From Rhodamnia argentea (Eukaryota > Streptophyta > Magnoliopsida > Myrtales > Myrtaceae): a DNA stretch of 64,000 nt. The translations under genes were made by a program, and so were the position numbers. Below the pieces are notes generated by a model that ran no database searches, was not told the DNA's origin, and was given only the letters and a program-made list of their open reading frames with translations. This document shows positions 21,674 through 32,128 of the stretch, in pieces (position 1 is the first letter of the stretch; each line of letters begins with the position of its first letter). The stretch covers positions 23,081,015 to 23,145,014 of the forward strand of contig NC_063157.1 in NCBI RefSeq assembly GCF_020921035.1, read 5' to 3'.

Positions 21674-22629
21674 GAGAAAATTTCAAATAAGAGCTCTAAG
21701 TGCTTTTATTTTCTCAAATAAGTATTTCAAGTGCCTTCATTTTCTCAAATAAATGCTCAAAGTAGACTTTGTTTCAAAAATATGCCTAAAGTGCCCTCTT
21801 TATTTTAAAGAATATTTTAGTCGAAGGGCAATTTCGTCCTTTACTCTTTTTGCAAATTTTTTCGTTTTCTTTCTTTTCTTTTTCTTTTTCCTCTCCCCTC
21901 CCTTCTCCTCACCTCCCCCAGCCATTGCCCACCTCAAGCGACGGCCGACCTCGCAAGTGTCCGGTGGGCAACCCTCGCCCGAGCCGGCGTTAGGCGACCC
22001 TCGCCCTCTCCCGGCCAAGGGAAGCCTTGGCCAGGCAAGAGCAACCCCTGGGCGGTGTCTATTCCATTTTTGCTTCATGTGTTTTTCCACATATGGTCAC
22101 TCCTGCACTTTTTCCTCATTGAGCTACAAACCTCAGCCATACTAAACAGCCCAGCCGATGAGAGCCTCTCCAGTATGTAGTCCAAGGTCAGTTCAAGCAA
22201 GTTCAACAAGGAAAACTTCTCCCTAGGAAAGTCTTGAACTTGCAAGATTTGAGATGCACTAGTCATCATCTTCTTAATGGCCTCGCTCGGCCATGGTTTC
22301 CTCGCCCAAGCGAGGGCAAGGGTTGCCCGACGCTAGTTTGGGTGAGGGTCGCTCGCTAGATGTCGGCGAGGGTGGCCTGCCCGAGATCGACAATGGCTAG
22401 GGGGAGGGGAGGAGGGAGCGTGGGGGGGAGAGGAAAAAGAAAAGGAAAACGAAAAACGAAAAGGAAAAATGAAAAAATTGCAAAAAAGAGTAAAGGACGA
22501 AAGTGCCCTTCGTTTGGGCCCTCCTTCGAAATAAAGAGAGCACTTCGGGCCCTTCTTTGAAACAAGATCCACTTCGAGCCTTTATTTGAAAAAATGAAGG
22601 CACTTGGGGCTCTTATTCAAAATTTTCCC
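21674..22629. mobile_element. Pack-MULE-like element carrying an F-box gene fragment
   Basis: The 956-bp element is bounded by a perfect 9-bp direct duplication, TGAAAATAT, at 21665-21673 and 22630-22638. The arms (about 21674-22042 and 22271-22629) are long imperfect inverted repeats: left GAGAAAATTTCAAATAAGAG, right end inverted GGGAAAATTTTGAATAAGAG, and both continue through TTTACTCTTTTTGCAA-like and GC-rich parts. The middle 230 bp is not inverted-repeat sequence and encodes a piece of an F-box protein on the minus strand. This is the structure of a Mutator-like element that has acquired host gene sequence. It lies inside a family A foldback arm. Confidence 0.88.
22045..22270 (-). pseudogene. 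Captured F-box protein fragment
   Basis: Read leftward from 22269 the frame gives LLELTLDYILERLSSAGLFS, then MAEVCSSMRKKCRSDHMW, the F-box alpha-helical core of the plant family related to At2g26850-type F-box proteins (usual form has LPEL and MAGVCSSLRERC). One base is missing after DHMW, so the conserved KHMKQKW continuation is only read in another frame. About 75 residues are present out of a protein of several hundred. F-box proteins bridge substrates to SCF ubiquitin ligases, but this fragment cannot do so as written. Its source gene is not in this window. Confidence 0.75.
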
Positions 22630-22638
22630 TGAAAATAT

Positions 22639-23336
22639 TTAGAATTCAATTGAAAAAATTAAAAGATTTAGGACTAAATTGACAAAAGTACAGTACATCT
22701 AGGACTTTTTGGATAATTATTTTCAAGAAGAGATGGAGAGCTAAAAATTAGATTATTGGCTTTTCTAGAGGAAAGGTTGCTAAATTGTGATATACAAGGA
22801 TATTAGTCTTGACCCCTCTATGGAACATGAGGCTACTAGGTTAAATACTCAAAATATGACATTCTCTACAAGGTGGGGGTACTCCTTGACGTGTGATAAT
22901 TGCATGAACAGTGATTAAATACTTAAAATTAATTTCATAGACACTTCCTCTGTTCTTGTTATATTTCAATTGTGGTCACCCATGTTTTGAATATGTTATA
23001 GGGAACTTATAAAGTTCAATGGGTTCGGTGAATGGATTCGACCCAATTGCAAACTATGTCAAATCAAAGTACAATGAGCGCAAATGAATTTAGCCATATG
23101 AGATAAAGGGAAGGATGAAATGCTTCATTTCTCTATTTGTATCTTTTACCCTCCCTTTATCTTATTATTAAGAGTCTCCCCCTAATTGATCTCGGCAATA
23201 ATTTTGGAATTCATAACATGCTCTTTTGGACTTCAGGCATGATTGTTTTGTTCAGATTTACAACGAGCCTGTAAAAGCAAAGTGAACCAACAACTAGTTG
23301 AACTAATCATGGCATTAAGTTCCTTTTAAGGATGAA
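22639..23336. other. Intergenic with remnant TIR arm
   Basis: 22639-22725 continues the family A arm interrupted by the Pack-MULE. The remainder has no gene. Confidence 0.45.
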
Positions 23337-24085
23337 GGCTCCATTTGTTTCGCAAAAAATAATTTTTAGAAAAACGTTCTTCGAATTTTTCGGCATTTGG
23401 ATCGCAGAAAATAAGTTAGTATAGGAAAATATTTCCCACCCATAGAAAAACTCCTTCAAAAGTGGGAAAATGTTTTATTTTATATTTTTATTTTCTTCTT
23501 TTCTTTCTATTTCTTTTTTTTTATTTTATTTTTTTTGTTTCTCCTTATTCCTCCTTCTTACTCCGCCGATCGCAGAGCTCGGCAACCGGCCATGAAACAA
23601 GCCATAGAAAAACTCCTTCAAAAGTGGGAAAATGTTTTATTTTATATTTTTATTTTCTTCTTTTCTTTCTATTTCTTTTTTTTTATTTTATTTTTTTCGT
23701 TTCTCCTTATTCCTCCTTCTTACTCCGCCGATCGCAGAGCTCGGCAACCGGCCATGAAACAAGCCAGCGAGCTCGAGGCTAGGCCGTCCTCGTGGCCGAT
23801 TACTAGCTGAAACCAAAATAAAAGTAAAAAAATAAAAAAAATAAAAAAGATAAATAATTAAAAAAATTGAATTTCTTAAAAAATAAAAATTGAAAAATTG
23901 AAAAATTGAAAGGAGTGCTTGGAAGAAAATCAAATCCAACTTTCTATACCAAAAAAAGGCAAACATTTTCCTCGTCTTTTTCATATTTTAGCCAAATACC
24001 GAAAACTATTGTTATTTTTCTAAAAAATAACTTTCCATAAAATATTTTTCGAAAACATCACATTTTTCGTAAAACAAATAGAGCC
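23337..24085. mobile_element. Foldback element with GGCTCC ends
   Basis: Left end GGCTCCATTTGTTTCGCAAA and right end inverted GGCTCTATTTGTTTTACGAA define a 749-bp element with AT-rich arms and a GC-rich centre. Remnants of similar arms occur near 13010, 17530, 40160-40265 and 53085-53215. No target duplication could be confirmed and there is no coding capacity. Confidence 0.7.
23440..23764. repeat. 162-bp perfect-looking tandem duplication
   Basis: Positions 23440-23601 and 23602-23763 are consecutive copies differing by one base (T versus C in a T-rich run near 23535/23698). The unit runs from CATAGAAAAACTCC to CATGAAACAAGC and lies inside the foldback element. Confidence 0.95.
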
Positions 24086-24099
24086 AAATTATAGGCTTA

Positions 24100-24690
24100 A
24101 AGTATGAAGAAATTATCCAAAAAACCTTAAACCTATTATACTTTTGTCAATTCGGTCCTAAATATTTTCACATTTTATCAATTGAGTTCATTCGGCCAAT
24201 TTTGGACAAAAATCGTTGACGGGGACACCGGCCGTCCTACGAGGCACGACCGATGCTAACGAAGGCATTTTTAAAAATATTTTGATATTGTTTTTTTTTT
24301 TGGTAAAGGTTATTATTTTGATTTCCTTTTTCTTTGTTTTTCTTTTTCTATATTAGAGGGTCACCAATGACTCTCGCCTGCCAAGATGGCCCTTGGTGAG
24401 GACGTTGCAACCCCACCGACCGCGAGCAAGGGCATAAAGGCCCTCGCTAGATCTGGGCGAGAGCCACCTTGCCATGGCCAACGAGGCCGTTATGGCCTCG
24501 CCTAGGGGCCACGGGCGAGGCCTTTGGGGGCGGCAAGGGTAGGCGGTGACCCATGCCGGAACAAAGAAAAAAGCAAAGAAAAAGAGGAAAATAAAAATAA
24601 TAAAAATTTTAAAAAGTTATTAAAAATTATTCAGGTCAGCATCGATAGTGCCACACCTGTGTTCACTTCAGCGATTTTTGCTCCTTAAAG
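24100..24690. mobile_element. Long-TIR foldback element, family A copy 3, right end decayed
   Basis: The left arm has ACCTTAAACCTATTATACTT and GGCCGTCCTACGAGGCACGA. A GC-rich centre (GAGGCCGTTATGGCCTCGCC) follows, then an inverted arm with AGGTCAGCATCGATAGTGCC that fades after about 24690. Non-coding. Confidence 0.6.
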
Positions 24691-25995
24691 CATTGCACCT
24701 CATTTGTTACCCCGTAAACTATTATTTTTCATGTCAAGGGAAAACAAAGCAATTATGACATGAGTGGCTTGTCATGAAGAAACCGTACGAAGCACTGATG
24801 CTGTCCATTTTGTCTAACGGAAAAGCAAGATTCCATGATAATTACACTTATGCAACATCGACACCGGAATTGGAAGTCTTGAAATTACTCTGGCTTTTCA
24901 AAATAAGAAGAGGAAAATAAGCACTTTAGTTCCTAAGAGTCCTCTTTGTTGAGGCTGAGATAATGACGTATCTATCTTGGGGGATATATTGTAATCTATA
25001 AACCATAGTTTTCATCACTATGTCCATCGGATATTACCTTCAAGCCAAGCGTGTCATATGTTCAATACGTCCCCGGCCACAAGGTATTTTAGTGCCCTTG
25101 GTCTAGATAAGGACTTTTAACTTCCACAGATGGGGAGACCCAAATGTAGGGACAAGGATGAGGACGAGGACGAGGCGGAGGAGAAGTTTTGCCGTTTCTC
25201 AGTACTCCCAATCACATTCAAGATTACAACCGCGGCATCGTCAGGTATACCCCCGTCCAATTCGTCAAATATGAATTAAGAAACGATACTGTAAATTGAA
25301 AAGACGAGTATTTTAGTAAGCGAATCGCATTTACTCTGAGCATGAGCATGAGTATGAAATGTTGAAATAGAGTCCTAGACAAAATGGCCCAACGTGCTCT
25401 CTTATCGCAGTTAAAACCTCTTTCCTAGCGATACCGATGCTGCAATTCATCCGGTGGCAGGATGAGAATGTCCGGTCAACCCCAAGCCCTTCTCTTTTCT
25501 TTGTTTGCTTCTTTGTTTGCTTTTATCCCTAATTAGGTTGAAAAGCCAGAACCAGCAAAATCGAATCGGACTGGCCGGCTCCACCGCTTTGCGATCCGGG
25601 TTTTTCCTTTTAAATTAGGGCCGGTTTAACGCGATTCAATCGCGTAACGTTAAGGAACGAAGTTCAACTTTCAGTACCGACTATAATCATTATAGGGACG
25701 GGGAGAGAGGAGACGTATGGACCAGGGTAAAAGACGCGAAGCTCCCCCGCTTTCATCGGTGATATTTTCTGGTATAGCTGCGGCAATTTTGTGCGTAAGG
25801 ACACGAGACTCCGTTCATGTCAGAGACTAACTCTCTACATGTACAGGAGAGAGAGAGAGAGCCTTTGGACTTGGATGGAGGCAAATTGGCCTTAGCTAGC
25901 CGGGGCTTTGGCAGTTTCTGCATTCTTCCAACGCTCATTGGAAAAAGAACAACAGATCTAGACACCAACCCGAAGCAACCAGAGAGAACAGCCTT
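24691..25995. other. Upstream intergenic region of DUF1635 gene
   Basis: No gene recognised. A (GA)7 tract lies at about 25847-25862. The 180-codon minus-strand frame at 25753-26292 overlaps the DUF1635 promoter and first exon antisense and is a shadow. Confidence 0.45.
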
Positions 25996-26000
25996 TCTCT

Positions 26001-26007
26001 TATAAAT
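26001..26007 (+). promoter_or_regulatory. Probable TATA box of DUF1635 gene
   Basis: TATAAAT lies about 30 bp upstream of a CT-rich region and 93 bp upstream of the ATG, a normal plant spacing. Confidence 0.6.
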
Positions 26008-26034
26008 GCCATAGGAGCACATCCAACCCTCACT

Positions 26035-26037
<3 letters not shown>

Positions 26038-26076
<39 letters not shown>
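26038..26076 (+). repeat. (CT)n microsatellite in the 5' leader
   Basis: About 19 CT units end 23 bp before the ATG. Pyrimidine patches of this sort are common near plant transcription starts; here the tract probably lies in the 5' UTR. Confidence 0.85.
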
Positions 26077-26077
<1 letters not shown>

Positions 26078-26099
26078 GTACTTAGGAGAACATTGAAGC

Positions 26100-27008
26100 A
26101 TGGACGTGGACAATGAGGGGAGCCCTTTAGCCACTTGGGCTTATTACGGCCAAGGAAAGGTATGTTCCATTCTTCTTTTCCGTCAATGGTAATGTTACGA
26201 ATGCTAAATGGGATTGTTGGTGCTTCGGTGTAAGAGTTAGTCCCTCCTCTATTCCCTGCCTTCGAGGTGCTCATTCCGCTCATTATGATCATTACAGAGC
26301 ATGGATGAGCTGCGACATTCTCTGTTCTACACGACTCTGGAACTAGAGAACACCAAGTTAGCAGTTCAAGAAGAGCTCTGCAGGCGAGACGACCAGTTAA
26401 ATTGCCTCAAAGAACTGCTCGAGAAGACGATTGCCGAGAGGAACGAGGCGGAGATCAAATGCCAGCGGCTCCTGCTGGAGAAGCTGCTGGTCCAACAACA
26501 GTGGCAGCAGCTAAGGGTTCCACTCTCTGGACTTTCCTCTGTGGAGGATGAACCAAGAAGAGCAACGGACTCCAACAATGCGTTCTCAACGTCGGATTGC
26601 GACGAGAGCACCGTCTCATCACCCAGAATAGACCTGGTTCATCCACCCCAAATGACAGCATCGCCGCCGGACATTGAGTTAGTCCCGGAAAAGCCGCTCC
26701 CCGAGAAGGGCAAGCTCTTGCAGGCAGTGATGAAAGCAGGTCCACTGCTTCAGACACTCCTGCTTGCAGGACCGCTTCCAGAGTGGAAGCACCCACCGCC
26801 GCCACTTTCCTCATCGGAGATCCCACCGGTGACAATACCGTCACCGCCACTTCCGCCAACACCATCATTCTTCACCCCGGATTCTGCTATCAACATTGGC
26901 AGCGTCATCACTGGCACAAATTGTGGTGGGGACAGTAGGAAAAGGGGACTTCGTGAGGTATCTGCCTCCTCAAGAGAAGCAAAGTACCAAAGAGTTGTCC
27001 TCAACTGA
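26100..27008 (+). CDS. DUF1635 family protein
   Basis: Two exons: 26100-26159 and 26298-27008, joined by a 138-bp GT..AG intron (AAAG|GTATGTT, TTACAG|AGC). The product is 256 residues. The short first exon (MDVDNEGSPLATWAYYGQGK) leads into the family core MDELRHSLFYTTLELENTKL, followed by a predicted coiled coil (about residues 21-95) rich in Glu, Leu and Lys with RDDQLNCLKELLEKTI and CQRLLLEKLLVQQQ. The C-terminal half is Pro/Ser-rich with little order and ends in a basic patch (REAKYQRVVLN). DUF1635 is a plant family of unknown function. No signal peptide or membrane segment is seen. Upstream are a TATA box and a CT-rich leader. The gene looks intact. Confidence 0.88.
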
Positions 27009-28702
27009 CTCGCACCACCAAAACAGTCCCTCCAATTTGACAACTGATATTTTATTCAGCTGATTAAACTAAGACAGGTCTCAGGACTTGTTCAGAACAG
27101 AAACAAATCGGAAAAGAATTTGGGTTAGTGACTGGCTTAGCATTTGTACATATGCCCTCATCTAGAGAGGGAACTACCCAAAAGGTGAATGGTTTCGGAG
27201 AAGGAATATAAGGGGGCTTATCGTTGAAAAATTTCAACTTTCTTTCTTGTTTATTCTCAATCTATTTAGCATCAACTGAAAGAGAGCTTGATCTGTCCAA
27301 GGTCATTTGCTCTAGTACTTTAGCATGTAACTTCAACGCCAGATTAATGCTAGATTCTCAGACGCAAGATACGCATCAAGGAGAGCGGTGCATAATCCAG
27401 AATAGTAGGATAGGGAGACTTGTCTGGTAAGAACAAGAAAACTTCAGGACCTTTTAATATCGGGTCTGCATAAACCCACACACTGGAACCTAGTTCTATG
27501 TCTTACCTTGACCAAGCCTGCCTCCTGACATCTCTTCGGAGAGCATTCGTCAGCCTATATGTTAGGGCAACCAAAGATTCAATTCCGTAAGGTGTTTCCT
27601 CTATTTCGTGTACTGATACTCTGCCAATGGTCCTGTCTCTTGCTCCCAATTTTTCAGCTAAGCCAGGAGCAAATCTTAAAACTGCAGGTGCTTTAGATCA
27701 AATCCCTACGTAGCGTGAGAATTGAGTGATTTGAGCCGTAACATAGTGTTCCTATACCAGTTGAAATCGCTTTTATGATCCACCGGAGACCGTGCTCTGT
27801 AAAAATCACCTCTATTCTTCTGCCACAACTAGTCACGTTCAAAATGTACGAATAAAATTGCTAATTTCAAGTTCTTTGAACTAGCAAATGAGTCGTCCAG
27901 CGAAAAATTATCCTAAATGCACTCCTTCAGATAATGACCAATCATAGTGATCATACATTAGCAATAAGATATCCACGCACCTCCAGAATCTCAGAGATAA
28001 GTGAACAAAATTGACTGCTTATGAAACATAGGAAATTTCCGAGCTTATTTTGACACCAAACTGGAAATCTACATAACAGAAAATTTTGTAAACAGTCCTA
28101 TGGAGAAATCTGCCTCTCTGGGATTTCTCAAGCACGCAATATGCAACCCAGCGCAAGAAAATATAAACGATAACATCAAGAATAAGAAGGTGCTCCACCC
28201 CATAGCCCTCTTAGAAGGTTTCGACAAAGGAAGGTCTAGTAAAAAGAAGACCCCACATTTACACGTGAGCGTGTACCGCTATCTTCTCTATCGGTTTCCG
28301 AAATAGCATGCAAGTGTAAAAGCACCAAGGAGCATGAAGCACGCTTTTGCTCTTGTTTGAGTCAATATCTTTCATTGACCCGAAGTGTCAATAGTGAGGG
28401 ATACATGATGTACCTTGAGAATACAAAGAAAACTACATACAGGTTTACAAATGGATTTGTCAAGAACACTGCCAGCTCCCTTCAACAGAAAATGACAATT
28501 TAATGCAGCAATTGATGTAAGTGATCTCTAATTCTGTATCACAGGTGCCACATCCCCGAGTATGGTGACTTGATGGCAGTATTGATGCTTAGGCTTTAGT
28601 CACCATTACGACAGAAAGTCTTGTTGTCGCAGATGAGTAAGATCACCTCTACTTACAGGGAGAATCACGTAGAGAATGTTTCAAACATGAGGAATTTGCT
28701 TC
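27009..28702. other. Intergenic between DUF1635 and DNA ligase genes
   Basis: The 3' UTR of the plus-strand gene and the 3' UTR of the minus-strand ligase gene converge here. No further gene recognised; frames are at most 68 codons. Confidence 0.5.
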
Positions 28703-29437
28703 TCAGTCATCTTCATCCTCATCTTTATTATTTGGGTGATTGTGCTTCTGAGCAAAATACATCTCCGCAATCTGGATAAAGTGAAGAAAAAATTATAGAG
28801 GAAAGCCAGTGAGAGAATAAATAGTGACTTCCCATACCACCTCTATATCAATATGGTGTACCTAACAACACAAAAGCTTAATAGCACTGTTTCTCACCAG
28901 ATCCGATGGGCTTGCTTGCTCCGGTGCTTTATCTTCACGGACACGAACTAAACGAGGAAACCGGAGAGAGATTCCCTTCATACAAGAATTCACGACGAGA
29001 TTTAGTGATGAATAAAGAGTACAAGTTAACTTCTATTCATCAGTGAGGTCTGCTGAATAGAAAACCCCTCCTTCCTTTGAAGAAGGAGGAGGAGGAGGAG
29101 GAGGAGAAGAAGATTAACTTAAACCTTATCAGGATCTACTGTTCCAACCGCAGCACGATGAACAGGGCTAATAGTTAAGTCTGCAGCTTTCACCTCCCAA
29201 ACCTGGAAGAGAGTCAGAGTTCATATAGAAAATAACAAAAATTTTGCAGATACCAGAACCTGAATGCAAGAAATACAAATGAAAAAGGAGAATGCAGAAA
29301 AAAATAAAAAAAAAAGGTGATAAACTACCTCAGAGGGTTCAAACCACACATCTGGACTGATTGTATCAGAATAACGATAATATGACTGAAACAAACAAAG
29401 AAAAGAAGTTACAAAGTAAAATCTTTCTTACCCTTCT

Positions 29438-29478
<41 letters not shown>

Positions 29479-32081
29479 TTGGCTTCGGAATGACCTTAGA
29501 CCGAAGACTGGCAGATCGTTCTTCAAGCATGGCTTCAGAAAAGCCAGTTCCTAGCCAAATTGCGAGAGAGAATAATCAAGTCATGTTTTGATAAACAGAT
29601 CGAGTGCCATCAAACAAATAAGCAAATTATTTTCTCTCACCAATTTTACAAATGCTTTGAAACTCTTCATTGGAGCCGTCATAACAAGCAAGGAGAAACG
29701 CACCATAGACACCTACAAAGGAGGGAAAACCATGAACTCTGATTAAGCTTAATTTGAAGTCTAACGATCTAAGAACAGAAGCATGCATTGGTCCATGAGT
29801 CCAGTAGACAGATCTGAACAGCTAAGGCAAATAAATAGAGCAACAAAAGATATTGACCATCAAGGCAGATTAATCGAAGATAATATCCTTATGTTATCTT
29901 TGAGGGATGTCTATTGTCCATCAAGGCATATTCATCGAAGATAATATCCTTATGTTGTCTTTAAAGGATGTTTGTAGCAGGTTGAGCTCAAACTACCCTC
30001 CGGAAAATGCAAAGTTGACTAATGTCAATGAAAAATATAATGACCATATCGTTGATTTTTTAAACAATTATTAAAGGTTCATAAACAAATTGAAGAGTGG
30101 TTTTTAAAATAGAAAACAATAAAAACCATAGAGCAGGAGCCACAGCCCTGACATTTCTTTAAAATAATAAACCTCCCCTTATTACTTAACACGGAAGACT
30201 ACTACGAAGGGGAAAAGGGCATAGAGGTTGAGCCCCAGGACATTGTCCATACAGGTTAATCAAAAAAGAAACTACAATTAGACGATCACTTCAGTTGAGT
30301 CAGTTTTTCAATGAGCATTTACCTGTACGCTTCCCACGACCATGGAAAGCGGCTATAGGCACCAAATCTACTGAATCGCCAATACTGCAGAAGGAAAGTC
30401 ACACATATTAGACATTCAGTAACCTGGTGCACGACTATCAGAAAGACCACGTCGTTACCTGTCCATATAATCTTTCTTCAATTTCAGCCAGTTATTTGAC
30501 CTTTTTGAAGGCTCATATGTAGCATCTCGATCCAGTGTTTTGATAATCAAACCTTCACAACTGCACCAAAGAGACCAAATGAGAATCATGTGGGCTAATT
30601 GCATGAGCAATTGAACAAAGAAACTCATCAGTGTTCCTTCCAACCAACCCCCGCCCACTGCACCACCCCCACCCCCCAAAAAAAAAAAAAAAAGAAAAAA
30701 AAACATGTGCATGCATGCCCACAGAGAGAGATCCTGCAAATGCTTTTCAGCTCAACTGTTCACATCGATAAAAAATGTATTGCGTCATACGAAAAATTCC
30801 ACAATTAAGAACAGCTATGTGACTTGTTGACATGATGCTTTTAGGAAGGTGTTCCAGGACGCTTAGACACGAAGAAGAAGAAGAAGAAGAAGAAGAAGAA
30901 GAAGAAGAAGCTACCAAGTGCTTAGTACAATCAGATAATTACACATGACCGTTGACAAGCAAACATGAAATACCATACTGATATAGCATGAACAGAGTAT
31001 ACTACCTTGCATTAACAGCAGCGTCAAGAAACGTTTGTATCTCTTCTATATCATTAGATGTTATTGCAGTGGCAAACTGAAAAAATCCAGGTTCCTCCTT
31101 GAATGAATCGTATAGATGCTGCACAATACCACGGCAACAGGTCCATGAGAATGGAGATTACAAGCTTTCACAAATTACATGAATGGAAGGGCAACAAAAT
31201 TATCAAGAGCCAAGACCTGCTCCTAATTATGCCAACACCTCCAGCATTATCTAGTCTCTGAAATTTATATTTTCCAATGCCTGGATATGAGTTAAGGGCC
31301 ATACTTTATGAAAGAAAAAACACCTCTCAATTCTCGCCAATCATTTTGTCTCTCTAAGGCTGCATTTGGTCGTCCGGATTTCTAGCTAGAATATAACAAG
31401 ATATAAAATCCAAGCATTTTGTCATATCCTATCCACTGTTTGGTGAATCGCAGTAATAAAGCTGGATATGTTCATATCCTACTCTGTTCATTGTTTAGTA
31501 TTTACGGCATATCAATGTAAATGAATCTGAAAATGCCTAGATGAAGACTATAAGAATCTCTCATAATTCGCTGTCAAATCTAGTAAGAGAGAGAAAATAT
31601 AATCATTCACCCGTGACTATGAAAAGTTTTGTCTCTCTCGTAACTTTCGTTAAACTTTAACATGAACCACAAAGCTACGGAGGAGTTTTGAATCTCTCTC
31701 TCTCTGCTTTCATAGAAATTTGATGTAAACCAAAAAGCTAAGAAGGATAAGAAGTTTCTTCTCTCTCGCCGTTTTTGTAGAGTTTCGTTGTGAACCAAAA
31801 AACTACAAAGGAGTTATGAAACTTCAACATGAACTAGAGATTCGGAAGAGAAGGAGATGCTAGTTTTTTTTAGAGATTTCATTGCCCCTCATTCTCCGAG
31901 AATTAGAAAGATCATTTTTCGAGTGTGAATATGTTCACTTAAATTTGGGTTATTTTGCTTCAATTTTTAATTTTTTTTTTAAATTTTATTAGCATTATTT
32001 TTTCCCTTCCATCGTTCCTCAGTAAAATTTTGAGTAAATAATAAACTATACTATTAAAATATGTAATTATATAGATACTCG

Positions 32082-32128
<47 letters not shown>

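Noticed and set aside
23462..23810. Hydrophobic small proteins with Phe/Leu/Tyr runs
   Set aside because: They are translations of T-rich foldback arms and of the 162-bp duplication.
25753..26292. 179-codon minus-strand frame
   Set aside because: It overlaps the DUF1635 promoter, first exon and intron antisense; its Glu-Arg run is just the CT microsatellite.
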